Below, one piece after another: positions 13,101 through 28,200 of a DNA stretch of 64,000 bases. The position numbers and the translations under genes were made by a program. Location of the stretch: the NCBI RefSeq assembly GCF_036588685.1, contig NC_086379.1:72819727-72883726 (forward strand), in the 5' to 3' direction. Under the pieces are notes generated by a model. It ran no database searches. It saw only the letters and a list, made by a program, of their open reading frames with translations, and was not told the origin of the DNA. How positions within the stretch are numbered: position 1 is the stretch's first letter; the number at the start of each line of letters is the position of its first letter. The DNA is from Mytilus trossulus. Lineage: Eukaryota > Mollusca > Bivalvia > Mytilida > Mytilidae.

Positions 13101-16100
13101 AGCACAGGATTATATATTGCATTTTAATTCCCCAGAGTGTGTTTGGTGTTTTTTTGTAGGAGTCATGAGTTTTAACATTTTGAGATATAGAGTATGACCT
13201 TTTTTCTCAGAGTTCTCTAACTGAATATGAACTTAGCAATAAACTTATCAAATAAAATCAAGCTATAAATCAGGGTTTATTATTGACAGATTGTAATAGT
13301 GGCAAATCAATTGATAACCTTTTTACAGTATATTCAGCTTCAAAACAAAGTCTAGAACAAGAAAAATTTATTGTAAGATTTCATTTGATTTTCGATTGAC
13401 TGAGTCAGAAAAGTAATTTGAATGTACTGATGATCCTATTTAAGGCTTTAGCTACAGTTAAAGAAAAGAACAGAGAACTGGAGCACAGGGAGACGCTAAT
13501 ACGGACACTATACAGGGACAGGGAACAAGCTCTCTCTACACTGAAGAAACATGGAATCACAGTAGATAAAAATATTAATGTAGGTCTAATGTTTGTATGT
13601 TCCGTATCTGCCTCCTTTAGTAGGAGCACCACCATGGGTTATGGTGTAAAAAGGAAGACATTTAACACACTGTATCGGTACAGATTTAATGTGAGCATTT
13701 GCCTATCCAGTTTTCCAGCCTGGCCTTGATGGGTCATACTACCAGAAAGTTAACCTTTCCCAAAACAATAAGTACAATGTAATAAAGCATATGAACACAC
13801 CCACTCACCTGACTCGTTCATCCTCAAAAGTATAAAAAATGCATCATATAAAAAAACATTATATACAAAATAAAGGATAAGGTCACCCCGGATGCCGCAC
13901 AAATGCCTAGACAACTAAAGGAAAACCGGAGAGGACATACTTGGAATCCAAACAGATATGGCTAAATGCCCAGCTGTATTCTTGGTAGAGGAAAGCCGAA
14001 AATCCTATGATAAAGTATCTCGGAAAGAAACTACCGATAAATTAGGGGAACAGCTAAAACCCTCAGACATCAAATAGATTTGTCTGATAGTTTCCCACAT
14101 GGAAACTACTAATGGATCCCAACTGACTACATGTCTCAAACAAACCTGAAAATATCTGCAGAACCTTTCTCAACAAAAAAATATAATCCAAATCAAATTA
14201 CCCGGTATAGTGTTATTTCTCTAATTCTTTGGCAATTTAACCCTTTCCAAACATTGTTTAAAAAAATCAAACAAAGTGTGTTTGCAATGATTATGATCTC
14301 AGAAGACCATGGATATGTTTAAGGGCCATACATTTTATCAACTCACTGGATGAATTCAAAAAGGAATGAATTTAAAAAACAAATGAAATTTTCAGAATAC
14401 TTTAAACTGTTTAATTTATTGGTACCAATACCCAAATAAGCTATCATTTTAAATGTTGACATGAGAAAATGAATTGTTATATACTTTCGTTTAAAAAATG
14501 CAGTATAATATAAAAATTAAAGGAGATGTAGGGTAAATGTCAATGAGGCAGCCACCCAATGCTTATTTCTTGGCTTTCCAGGATTTCTGCATTCATGTCT
14601 GTAGCAAAAGGAATATATGTAAATTTGTGGGCAATGCTATGTTTAATAGTCATTTGTTACTGTTTCTAATATTTTTTTGTAACAACAGGTCGATATTGAG
14701 AAAGGTTTAAACTTTGTGGACAAAGAACAAGTTGAAAACCTTAAACAGCAAAATCAAAGTTTAAAATCAGTCATCAAAGAAATGAGAACTCAGATGGAAA
14801 ATTTAGGTCATGACCTACCTCAGATGACACTTATGGACCCAGTGAAGAAAGATTCCTCAAATGGTAGGTGGTTATAAAGAAGGGAAATAACTCTGTTTGA
14901 TAAGTAACAGTCCCAAAAACCTCTGTTAATATTTTGTTGTTATTTATTATGCCCCACCTAAGATAGTAGAGGGGCATTATGTTTTCTTGTCTGTGGGTCC
15001 AATCGTTCGTCTGTTCGTCCGTTCTTTCATTCGTCTGTCCAGTTTCAGGATAAAGATTTTGGTCAAGGTAGTTTTTGATGACGTTAAAGTCCAATCAACC
15101 TGAAACTTAATACAGTCAAACCTTGTTGTGTCGAAGTCAGAGGGACCAGACGAAAGTATTTGATTCATCTAAGGTTCGACTCATCAGAGGTCAAAAGTGA
15201 AGTAATGTATTTGAAATGTATGAAATACCAATATGTGATTTTTGAAATTAGATTCGAGTTTATTGATCATTGTGCTTTTTTGGATATGATAATATATGAT
15301 TGTGTATATATGTTTCTTATTTTTTCTTTGTATATAAAAATGTAAACACAGTTAACATAGTTTATTCTTTACTGAGCAAATAAACTATTTTGAACTTCGA
15401 GACATCGGGTTCAATTTACATAAATTTTACATAGACAGTACTTAAGAATTACCTTGACTTAACAGATAATTGGAATCATCCAAGTTCGACTCATCAGAGG
15501 TTAAAATGCATTGAACAAACAAAATTTCACAGAAGATCTCCAAAAATTGTCATTAGATTCCGAAAGTTGAAACCTTTGTTGGGGAATTTGAGAACACTAT
15601 GGAATCTTTACTTAATATTCATGCACCAATGCAGGAAAAGACACAAATATGTAGAGCACCCAAGCCCTGGTTCAACGAAACGATCATGTCTTTGAAACGA
15701 CTTATGCGGAAATCGGAAAGACTCTGGCGTAAACACCGAAAACCGTGTGATTACGAAATTTATAAATCATCCATGAACAAATACCACCATGAACTTAGAA
15801 ACGAGAAACATTCCATTCTTAGTCAAAAAGTACTTTCTTTTAAAGGTGATTCTAAAAAGCTATACAAATTCGTAAAAGACTTAACAGGCAGTAAGGCAGA
15901 AAATCTGATGCCAGCCGTTGAAAACGAAAATGAACTTCCCGATAAATTTGCGGACTTCTTCATGAACAAAATAAAAATTGAATAATTCGTGATTCTCTGA
16001 GAGACTTTGACGATTACAAACCATTGTTTAAAGACGTTCCGTTATTTACATCATTTAAAAATCTATCAGAAGACGAAGTTAAGACCATCATAAATAAATT

Positions 16101-19100
16101 GCAATGTAAATCATGCGAACTTGACATTTTGCCTACGAAAGTACTTAAATCCTTCCTTAGTGAATTGTTGCCTGTTATCACAAAGTTAGTTAACTTGTCT
16201 CTTAGTCAAGGCGTCTTCCCATTAAGATGGAAGCAAGCGGTAGTCAGGCCTCTGCTGAAAAAGGCTGGTCTTGAACTAATTTACTCAAATTATAGACCAG
16301 TAAGCAACTTGTCTTTCCTGTCTAAATTAATTGAAAAATGTGCGCTATATAGACTGAATGAACACGTGAAAGATCATGATCTCCTTCCTACAAACCAATC
16401 TGCGTATCATCAATTCCATTCGTGCGAATCGGCCCTTCTACGACTCGTTAATGACATGCTCGATGGGATGGAGCATCAAGAAGTCAACGCTTTGATCGCT
16501 GTTGATTTAAGTGCAGCATTCGATACTGTAGATCATAGTATTTTGATAAATGTACTCGAATATCAGTACGGTGTAAATGGAACCGCACTTAAATGGATCG
16601 ATTCCTATTTGAGACCTCAAAGCTGTCGTGTAAATGTCAGCTCTACAACATCATCAGAGCGACAACTTGAGTGTAGCGTACCACAGGGAAGTTGCTTAGG
16701 TCCCTGGCTTTATTTAGTCTACGCCGGAACCCTATTCGACATTATTCCACCATCTATTACTGTGTACGGATTTGCAGACGACCATACTGCTAATAAACGT
16801 TTCGTGCCATTATTAACGAATGAGATGGATGCAATAGGTGACTTACAGGACTGCACTGTTCATATAAACATCTGGATGAACAGTAACAAACTAAAAATGA
16901 ACAATGCGAAAACAGAGTTTATTCTCTTTGGCAGTCGACAACAACTCTCTAAATGTCAGACAAAAGAAATAATCATTTGTGGAGATGTTATAAAATCAAA
17001 TACGGTACTTAGGAGCTTTTCTGGATGAGACTCTAAACTTCAAATAGATATAGGAAGATGTGGTGTGAGTGCCAATGAGACATCTCTCCAAACCATTACT
17101 AAAAAATGTAAGACAGCAATGATGAACTACTACAAAATAAAGTGCATAAGATCCTATCTATCGAAAGAAGCAACTGAAACTTTGGTCTTATCTTTTGTTA
17201 TTTCACATTTAGATTATTGCAATGTTATACTTTTTGGAATTTCACAAACTGATTTATATAAATTGCAACGTATACAGAATATGTGTGCCAAACTTGTGTT
17301 AAACCGTTCTAAGTATGACAGTGCCAAGCAGGCATTGTTAGACTTACACTGGCTTCCGATCAAAGCCAGAATTACATTAAAAATCTTAACATATATGTAC
17401 AACTGTCATGTAGGTAATGCACCGTCATATTTGATCAATTTGTTAAATCCTCAAGTGTCGAAACGTTCATTAAGGTCGTCAGAGTCATCTATTGGTTGTT
17501 ATGCAGTCCCATATAACAAAAAGAAAACTTTTTCAGATAGAAGCTTTAGTACTATTGGGCCAAAATTGTGGAATGAACTAGGTACAAATGTAAGAAACTC
17601 TGAATCTTTGGATATTTTTAAATGTCGGTTGAAAACATTGTATTTCGAAAATTATTTTGAACTTTTCTGACTTTTTTCTTGTGTATCACAGTTTAAATTT
17701 TCAATTTTTGGTATTGTACATACATACTGTGAAAGTACTTTTATTCGTGGGGTACCAATTTTCGTGGTTTTCGTGGATGACTTAATCCACGAATTTAAGT
17801 GTCCAACGAATAAAAAAAAAAAACCAGTGTCCAAACCAAGACATTGAAAGATCCCCATCGGTATGTTTGACTACTGATATAATCTAGAAAATGATATATT
17901 GAATAACGTGAAAACTGAGAATACCTCAATAGTGGTCATAGAACTACAACTGCATGCAGGATTGTACCCATTTAATCTTTAATAACCTAAACTGTACAAC
18001 TTTTGATCTATTAATTCTCATAAAAAATAGTTTTGATCGATGAAAGTCATCTTTCCGGTATAAATATGCTAGAATGATAAAGTGTCCATTTTATATCCTC
18101 ATAGTCCTCGCACATATGGGAAATAATAATTTCATGCTGGGCTTTATTTTGATAAGAATTCTTTGACAATTCAAGATATGTTTATAGCATTTGTTTATAT
18201 TACTGTTTTCTTTAGGTGACATGTTTATGGCCTAATTAACACCTTTGATGGTCTTTAATCTGGTGATCACTTTATCATGGGTTAATTAGTGTTATAACTA
18301 AGATTTACACGGGTCAATGTTTACTTTGCAATTTCCTTCAATCAAGACTATTTGTTACCTTCGTTTCTAAAGGCTTTTTTTTTAAAAAGATTTCTAAAAT
18401 CCACGAATTTTAAAACCCACAAACATGTAAATATTGTTCAAACCACGAAAATTGATACCCACGAATTAAAGTACTTTCACAGTATTGTATTTTTGTTTAG
18501 TATTTTTGTATTTTATATGTCATTTATGTACAACGCCATTGAATACATATTGTATATGTAGAAATAGGCGTTTAATTAAGTTTTCATGTTTCATGTTTCA
18601 TCAAACAGAAATTAAGCCGGGACCGAGAATTAACTTCAACTCCTCCAAATTTTCGACACAACCAAGTTCTGACCACAATTTCACGGTCCACTGAACATAG
18701 AAAATTATAGTGCGAGTGAGGCATCTGTGTACTGGGGACACATTCTTGTATTCTTGGATTCAGGAAAAAAAAAGGAATTTTCATAGATACTTCATTTCTT
18801 GACTTTCAGGATTTCTGCTAGACTTGCTACAATTCCCTTTCTAATATTTCTCTCTTACTAATTTATATGTTTACTGATAAGTGCCAGCCTACTGATTGCC
18901 CTTGGAGAACTTCCTCCTGCAGATGTCATTATAATTGTAATCTCCTAGTTATAGCAGTAAAATTATTAAAGGGGCAAAATTGAAAAAATAATAATAATTA
19001 GCAAGTCTAGATTTCTGCATTCATGTCTGTAGAAAAGGAATATTAAAATTTGTGGCATATGACTTCCTATGACAAATTATAAAATTTATATGGAATATTA

Positions 19101-19218
19101 TTTAAAATATATTATAAGATGCATTGAAATTGATACATCAGATGGATTGGGGGAGCATTACATTCTCTTTAATGTTCACACACACACAGTAAGGAAACAA
19201 CCAGTATAGAAAGTATAA

Positions 19219-19250
<32 letters not shown>

Positions 19251-22200
19251 CTATCTCAGTAATATTAGTAGTTCAAATAAATAACCACTGAGTTTAAGGT
19301 TATTGACATGAAATGCTTCAGAGAACTATTACAGTCATACAGGAAATCAGATTTCATTTTTCTATTTTTGTTGTGTAATGGAGGATACAAATAGAAAAGA
19401 CTAAGAATACTTCAACAGTTATAAAGGAAGGAAATGAAATTTGAATCAATGTTTTATCCTCTGTAAGTGCATGATATAAACAGGAAACTTATAGCACTAC
19501 CTTAGTTATACAGGAAGGAACTCAAATCTGAACAGGAAATATGGCTTATAAATCATATTTGAAGTCTTTTTGTCTTTAGAACTTTTTAAAAGAATATTAA
19601 AGTTCAAACTTCTCTCTTTGTTCACAATAAATACCCTACAAGAACACAACTATTTTTCTTGTAGAGTATGTCACAGACTTGGAAGATGAAATAAAGAAAC
19701 TAAGACAGAAAACAAGAGATTTAGAAAGTCAAATAAGTAATACTAGAAAGCATGGACAAATTCCTACTGTATCCATGGTAACAAATGAACATGATGTGAT
19801 GTCACAGGTCAAGGACAACCATATTGTGAAATGTCACATTCAGTCCCTAAATGAAACTCTAGGTATGTAACACCAAGTGAGTTAGTTCCACATTTTAAGT
19901 GCATAGAAAAAAAAATATCTCAAGGAAAAATATAGAAAAACTCAGTAGATAATGCCTGATGACAAAAAGGGAGTAATTCCGGTAAGGGCCAAATTTGGCC
20001 TCAAATTTCAGGTTCATCTGACGAAGGATTTTGAACACTTTTTAAACTGACTTAATGGTACTAGTACCCGATATATGGGCATTGTATTGTCAAAAACAGC
20101 GCATATTTATGTACCAGAAGCATTTTACTGTGCAATAAATAACTAAAAGTTAACATTTTAACAATTTTGTAAAACTGCTATATTTTGGGGCCAAAAAAGG
20201 GTCTAACTGGACCTACTCCTTTCTCAAGAGTACCACTATATTTTGTTTGTCCATTTCTCTCACATCATCTAACTGTTTAGAAGTTTGAGGTTTTTGATAT
20301 AATTAAATAAGTCTTGAGAACTTCTTTGGACCAAATGTTGTAATAGTGCTATCAAGATTACCTGTTTAAGGTGGTACCTAACACTACAGGGAGATAACTC
20401 TGCAATATCAGCTAAATGTTTTAATAACGTTGCAATATAAAGCTTCACAATGATCAAAATTAGTGTTTGTCAAACTGCTATATAACCAGTGTAATTTTTC
20501 TGATTAATCGGTTGGTTCAAATTTTTTGAAATTCTTATATTTTTGTCAAAGGGTCAAAGTAAATACTTTGTCAAAATTTTAAGAAAATTAAACGAGCCAA
20601 ATTAATTTTAGTTAAAGTGTTAGGTACCACCTTAAACTGAGTTGGATATTTATGACCACCAGTTGAGAAAAAATGAATGATCTGTAAATCCTGCAATTAA
20701 ATTAAAAAATCTACAAATAACATAAAATTCAGATGGTCCTTTTATTTTTGTGTAAGAATAAAGATAGGATGGTCCAACTAAAATGTTTATCAGTGAGCAC
20801 AGCTTGTGATGAGGAAGTTATTGCTAAGTAGGAATATTCCACTAGTAAAGGTTTTATTAAAGAAATTGTGACTTTCAAAATTAATTTGAAATACTGTGGT
20901 TTCATTTATTTTCTTGGGTTTAAACTGAGTTGGATATTTATGACCACCAATTGAAATATAAATGTTCTGTAAATCCTCAATTAAGTTAAAAAAACCTACA
21001 AATAACATAAAATTCAGATGGTCCTTTTACTTTTGTGTAAGAATAAAGATAGGATGGTCCAACTAAAATGTTTATCAGTGAGCACAGCTTGTGATGAGGA
21101 AGTTATTGCTACCAAGGAATATTCCACTAGTGAAGCTTTTATAAAAGAAATTGCGACTTTCAAAATTAATTTGAAATACAACACTTTGGTTAAGATGATA
21201 AAGTAATATTTAAATGTCTATAGGTTGCACTTTGTACAAATTAGACTATTTACCGGATTTGATATCACATAAGCACAGTGTAGATACTATTCTGTACGCT
21301 ATCCGGAAGTCGCGATTTTCGAAGCGAGGATTTCAAACTGCCTAACAGAACGGTTTTGTTTTGGTGCTTTTTCTCATCATTTGTTTACTCCTATATTTAT
21401 AAAGTGCTTTGCACATCTTAAATGTATGTATAGCATCATAGATATGCGTAACTGCAACAAAAACATGCAGTAGAATATAAAATATACGTGTGCATCACAC
21501 CAACTTCATAACAAAAAGTGAAATCGATTGACAATTTTGCTCTCGTAGTACAAAGCAAATAATCTTTTATTTGTAAATATTTGCATCAGTTTACAGTTAA
21601 ATATATACTGTTTCAATATTCCTACCGTATTTAAGTAGAATGTTCGTATTTCTAATAAAAAAATATGCTTTCCTTGAGGATCCCAAAATAAATTACTGTA
21701 CGATCAGTCCAAAACTGACTGTATTCTAGAAGCGATTTCAGATTTTTTGTCTGTATGACCAGTCGTGATTTTGAAGAAAAAAACCAACAACAAATGGAAG
21801 TTTTTAACGACCTTGACTGAAAAACAACGGCAATTTGATGGTATATACGTGTCTATGTGATATTATGATTGTGTCCATGGAACTATAACGTGTAATTTCT
21901 TTCATCGGACAATATAAATATATTTCTGATGATTTTTGTAGACGGCAAAATAATTATATTTTTGTTCCGTCAGTGTTACTTAAAATCAAATGCCCAAAAG
22001 GCACTACGTGATTCGCTTGTGGACTTTGTATTAGTGTGTCGTTGCAGTTACCTGTTTAACTATTACATTTTTAAACACTATTTACACCGTCTGCCGTTGA
22101 CACATTGGTGATAACATACATCAAGCCTGTCTCTTTTAAAATGACAAAAAAATAGATAGAGAATGCTTTGTTTAAAACTTTAGGTATTGAGGAAAGAATT

Positions 22201-25200
22201 AACGAAATTATACCCCACCACTTCTATAGTCTATGTTTTGGAAAAAATAAACCACCAGAAAACTAAATTATAGGTGCACAGGGGCATCATTTAATAACGA
22301 ATATGAGGAGTTTTATTAATATATGGTAAGATTTTGAAAGTTGCGTATAGTAAACGGGTACCACTCAATATTAAAGGTAGTGAAAAAGTCCTTATCATGG
22401 GAATAGAAACCGATGAATTTTCGAAAATTCAAAATAAGAGGTGCCTAGTTGAATTAAATGATAAGGATTCTGAAAAAAAGATTCATTAAGTTATGACAAG
22501 TGTCTGAAGGAAGTTGTGGATATAAAAAAGGTATGCTCAATATAAGCTTATGACAAAGTCCGTATTTTGACTATAGAAACATCAAAAATAGTTTTACCAA
22601 AAATTCTAAATAGAAGGTCCATAATACATTAATTGATAAAAAATTGAGCAGTTTTAGAAAAGTGTCACGGTTGGAAATACCTGATGGGTGCCCCCATATA
22701 ATGCAATGTTCAAGTCCGTATCTTATATAAAGAAACCCCATAAAAGATTTTTTAATAAAATTCGAAATACATTCCATTTTTAATATATAAATAAGGCCGT
22801 TAATTTTCTCGTTTAAATTGTCATTTCGGGGCCTTTTATAGCTGACTTTGTGGTATTGGCTTTGCTCATTGTTGAAGGCCATACGGTGATCTATATTTGT
22901 TAATGTCTGTGTCATTTTGATCTCTTGTAGACGGTTGTCTCATTGGCAATCTTATACCGAATCTTCTTTTTTATATATTATCATTTATGATACGGAATCC
23001 GAGAAAAAATAATGTTATAGTTATACCAGTGACGGATTCAAGAAAAATGGGATCCGGCTGTTTGAAACTCTTTTTTTTAATTTTCAATGCATTTGTATGG
23101 GGACATATATTTGGAATCCTCTTTTCTCCTTGATTGGACCCCCCCTCTCCATTTAAAAATGTCTGGGAACCCCAATGTATATTAAGTGGTTTATGAGGAG
23201 ATGCCCTTACAAAACCGGCGAAACATGTTGTACCGGTCCAACGGACGAACTGAAAGACGGACTTCATTATCACTATAAACCACCGCTTTACCAAGTGGTA
23301 TACAATTGAGTGTGAAAGAGACAGATCTACATCCAAAACAAAGTGAAGGAACTGTGATTAATTATAGGCTACAGTACGGCCTCGAATGTTTGTAAATACA
23401 TGCATTTTTATAAAACAATTACATCTGTGTGTTTGTACAATTTTAAGTATAACGGAGGACATTTCTGAAACTTAAATGAACAAACAAACCTTCCTCTTAT
23501 TTCAGCAACATTCAAACATCCTTATACTTAATGTAGTAAGTCGAGTACACCCTATCAAGCAAAAACATGTTTAATAAGTTTTCAGGATGTGAATTTATTA
23601 AAATATATCTGTGTTATTAAGGAAAATGCAATCTTCTAATGTATCGTAAATAACTTTGAAATCACTACTAGAATACAGTGAAATAAAGACTGATCATACA
23701 GTTTCAAAATATACAAGCGAGACTGATTGTACAGTGAGAAATTCAAACAAGTGTAATTTTCTTATTTCTGGCTTCAAAGATCTGGCTGAAACTTTTACCA
23801 CCACTAAAAATATACTTTATTTAGTAAATTAAGTCTGGTTTTTACGGTAATTTGTACAGTAAGGGTGCAAAAAGATTGTTTTCGGGTTCACCGACTGATT
23901 TACCGTAGTGATGCACTTGAAAATCTCTTGATTAAGGCAAAGATACGAATAATGAATGTGCTAAATTTAATTATAAACCATTTGTGAATATCGAAGTCAG
24001 CTGAATTAATCATTAAGCAATGTACAGATGAACATCTTACCGTTTAATATAGTATATCCAACAAATTTAAAATGTGATTCAAAAAGTTCTCGCTTCGAAA
24101 ATCGCTACTTCCGGATAGCGTACAGAATAGTATCTACACTGTGATAAGCAACACGACGGGTGCCACATGTGGAGCAGGATCTGCTTACCCTTCCAGAGCA
24201 CCTGAGATCACCCCTAGTTTTTGGCAGGGTCCATATTGTTTATTCTTTGGTTTTCTATGTTGTGTCATGTGTACTATTGTTTGTCTGTTTGTTTTTTTCA
24301 TTTTTAGCCATGGCGTTGTCAGTTTGTTTTAGATAAGAGTTTAACTGTCCCTTTGGTATTTTTCGTCCCTCTCTTGTAAATACAGCTGATTCATAAAACA
24401 CACCTCTTTTTGGGAAAAATATTCATTGATATTTTGTTTTGTTAAATTTACTGGTTCCCAGATATGATGTCCATGTTTCATCTCATTGAAATGTGACTTG
24501 GGAATATTACCAGTATAAATGCACATGGTAGGCCATGGAATACATTCTGTGTAAGACATAAAGTAAAGATAAGGGTAGTTCAGAATTTTAGTATAAGTTT
24601 AAACTCTTCGAAGTTTGGGGCATATAAAAATTGAAAATATACCGCACAACCCTATGTTTTGACCTTTAAATAAAAAAGTAGTGCATATCAGCTTTCCGTT
24701 CTAGGATATACATTTTAACGAAACTTCATAGTAAAATTGGCACAGTTTTTGGCATAAATGGAGTTCCTATGGGAAATTAAATTGTCTATATTTACAGATA
24801 CGCCACCTGTAAAGCTTTTTCATAGCAATTTTCTATACAATGATTTATATAATTTCATTTGAAATGTTTTAACCATACAGGTGCTTTAAGAACAGAGAAA
24901 ATAGAATTATCAGCACAAGTAAAGAAACAGCAAGCTCGTATTATATATCTAGATAACCTTGTGGACAAACTATCAAAAGAGGTGAGATAAATTAGTACAT
25001 GGAGTAATTATTCAAAAAGTATAATTTTTAAGTGCTCTTTGTATGTAGTAATTTATCTAGGTGCTATGACTTGTTTGATTGTTATTTTTTTATAAACTGC
25101 AGAGTAAAAATGCTTATAAAGAATTATAATTAAGGTTTTATGATTAATGTTTTTAACAAAGTATTATATCAGTTTTGAGTAGGATTTTTTAAAAAGAGAA

Positions 25201-28200
25201 ACGTTCAAAAGAAAGAAGTGTGGTATTTAATATAAAAAAATACTCACCATAGGTCATGTGCAGTAAAATTTAGGAGCAAACTAAGTCTAAGCAGAAAATT
25301 TTGACCAAGTATTGTTTTCAAATACAAATTAAACTATATTGATAAAAAGATACCAAACTGATAATATGCTTTTAATGTTTTATGTTATTTTAAGAAATCT
25401 TACTACCGTAATCAAGTAAAAATAATACTTAATGAATTATATTTTCTTATACAGCCAAAGACAAAACAGATAGAGATAGATCAGTTGCAGTATGAGGTTG
25501 GAGCTCAAGGTCGTCGTTCTGTGGCAGAGATAGCCAGTCTTAAACAGAGAGTATCAGACCTGGAGATACAGCTAGTGGAAGCCAGGAAAGAAGCTGACGA
25601 ATATTATAAAGGAAATCTGGAGAAAAACATGGATATATCTTCATTATCACAACAGGTATTATATGTTAACTCTGTGGGATTTTCTTTCTGTGTTGAAGAC
25701 CCATTAGTGGCCTTGGGTTGTTTTCTGCTCTTTGGTTGGGATGTTGTTTCTTTGACATATTCCTCATTTATCAAATTTACATGAACACACCTTCCCATGA
25801 ACTTTTTTCCTGAGTACAAGTTTAATTTGTTTTTGTTTTGTTTCAACCATTTACAAGAACATAATATTGAATATCAATTTGCTTTTATTATTCAGTTAAG
25901 TTTAGATTGGCAAAAAAAAAGCTCATTGTATTTAACAATAATATATTATACTAACACATTAGCTCTGTCCTATTTTAATTAAAAATTTGATAAAATTGTA
26001 TAATGCAAATGAAGATATTATATAAAAAAAGAAGATGTGGTATGATTGCCAATGAGACAACTACCCACAAAAAGACCAAAATGACACAAACATTAACAAC
26101 TATAGGTCACTGTATGGCCTTCAACAATGAGCAAAGCCCATACGGCATAGTCAGCTATAAAAGGCCCCGATAAGACAATGTAAAACAATTCAAACGAGAA
26201 AACTAATGGCCTAATTTATGTAAAAAAAATGAACGAAAAACAAATATGTAACACATAAACAAATGACAACCACTGAATTACAGGCTCCTGACTTGGGACA
26301 GGCACATACATAAATAATGTGGCGGGGTTATACATGTTAGCAGGATCCCAACCCTCCCCTTAAACCTGGGACAGTGGTATAACAGTACAACATAAGAACG
26401 AACTATAAAAATCAGTTGAAAAAGGCTTAACTCATCAATTAGTCTAAAAACTTTTATTAGGTAAAAATAATTAAATATTTTGAATGATCAAGTTTCTGAA
26501 TACAATATAATTTTACTATTTTTGTTATTAATATGGTATGGTTTTTTGAATGAAATAACGTTCTATGTCTCTGCAATATAAGACTGTTGTAACTTCTATT
26601 ACAGATATCACAACTAAAGATTGATTTATCAGAGAAAAGACCTGTTGTTAACTTTGGTGCTCAGGTATATACTTTTGTTATATTAAAAAAATAACTAAGA
26701 TGTGGAAATATAATAACATTAGTTTGTACAAAATTTAATTGGATAAAGTGTAGGTGTATAGGTGACAGTTCTTCACATGAGAGAAAGATAAATATAGATT
26801 CTTCCACTGCACCAAGTGTGATATAATATTTATCCACTCGAAACAGGTAAATTTTAAAATTTTAAAAACACAAGGCTTGTATAATGCACAAGATTTGTTG
26901 GTGGAATCTGTTTCTCTAATGAAAAAAAAAATCATTCTTTTCAAACGACCCACAGAAAGATGTGTTCTTTCTAGCTGACACCATCAGGCATGTTAAAAAC
27001 AATCAACTGTCAGGAAAATGACATATCGAGACGGAATTAGAGAAATCAGAAGAACAAATTCATTATAAAGTTAAAAGTAATTGAATTATTACAAAATATA
27101 GCAAATTTTACACACATCTCGATTACATATATATACATATGTAGGTTTTAATTAAATGTTCTTCATATGATAGAATTTACAGTTAAATTTGCAGACACAT
27201 ATTTATTTACCTCTTGTTTTAAGCATACATACATTTATTCTTGCAATGATTTATAGGAGCTAGTCATACAACAACTACAGGATGAAATGTCTAGATTAAA
27301 ACAACAAGCAAGTCATGTGACATCATCTGGTCCAATCCGAAAACAGTCTTCAAATGTCCAAGTGGAGGAACTACAAGAAAAACTGAAGTCTGCTGCTAAA
27401 CACATTGCACAGCTGGCCAAGGAAAGACAACAGTTGATAGAGATGGGTAACAGACTAAGAGCAGAACTAAAGAAAGCAGGTTTGTGTTAAGTTCCAGTTT
27501 ATATGCATTAAGGAAAGACATCACTAAAATGACATACATGAGAAGGTTTCATGAGGATCTGTTTCATCCAATAATTATTAACTGCTAAAACTGAATCAAT
27601 ACAATTCGAAAAAGAATATGCGTTTACTCTTTTTATTCAGTTATCTAAGAAATAATTCATGGCAGCTGTAGATTTGTTTTCATTTACCCATTGGTTGGGC
27701 ATTTATATTCGTATTTTACTCATCGCTAACGCTCAGGGTGAAAAATTAAAAATGTCTGGTAGTAGAAATAAGTTGGTCGTAAAGTGGAACGACCATTTTT
27801 GTGTATTACTGCGTTTCCGCTAAAGGTAGATATATTGCAATTATACTGGCTGACATAATAGGATGTAATATTGTTCAAACTTTATGTAAAATGATTCTAT
27901 TATGTTTTTATACTTAATTTCCAACTATCACTCTTGTCTTAGACATATTCTATACTTTTCAGCATATTGAATTTATAAATCTTAATTCCCAGGTGTTGCC
28001 CCACCATCCAATCCACATAGCACAAGTTATATTCCACCATCCAACCAACCTACTACAAGACATATTCCACCATCTTTGCAAAGTGAGGATCCTACAAATC
28101 CACTGTCACAACAATTTCTAAATAAACTGACCCAGCTAGAGAAACTACAGTATGAACTGACCAAACAGGTGAGTGACCACTAGTCAAACAGTGACCCTAT

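Larger units (their letters stand above)
15505..17690 (+). mobile_element. CR1/L2-like non-LTR retrotransposon, 5'-truncated and broken
   Basis: Encodes the linker after a missing endonuclease, a reverse transcriptase domain and the C-terminal region typical of CR1/L2-type ORF2 proteins. The endonuclease is absent, so the copy is 5'-truncated. Reading frame is lost near 15980 and near 17010, and a 48-base foreign repeat fragment sits at 17041-17088. It lies in the CCDC57 intron between exons 14689-14863 and 19665-19862, same strand. Not capable of making a full protein. Confidence 0.85.

Noticed and set aside
22971-23336. 121-codon minus-strand ORF inside the CACAGTG element as a transposase
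   Set aside because: No DDE or zinc-binding pattern; the sequence looks like other dispersed non-coding repeat.
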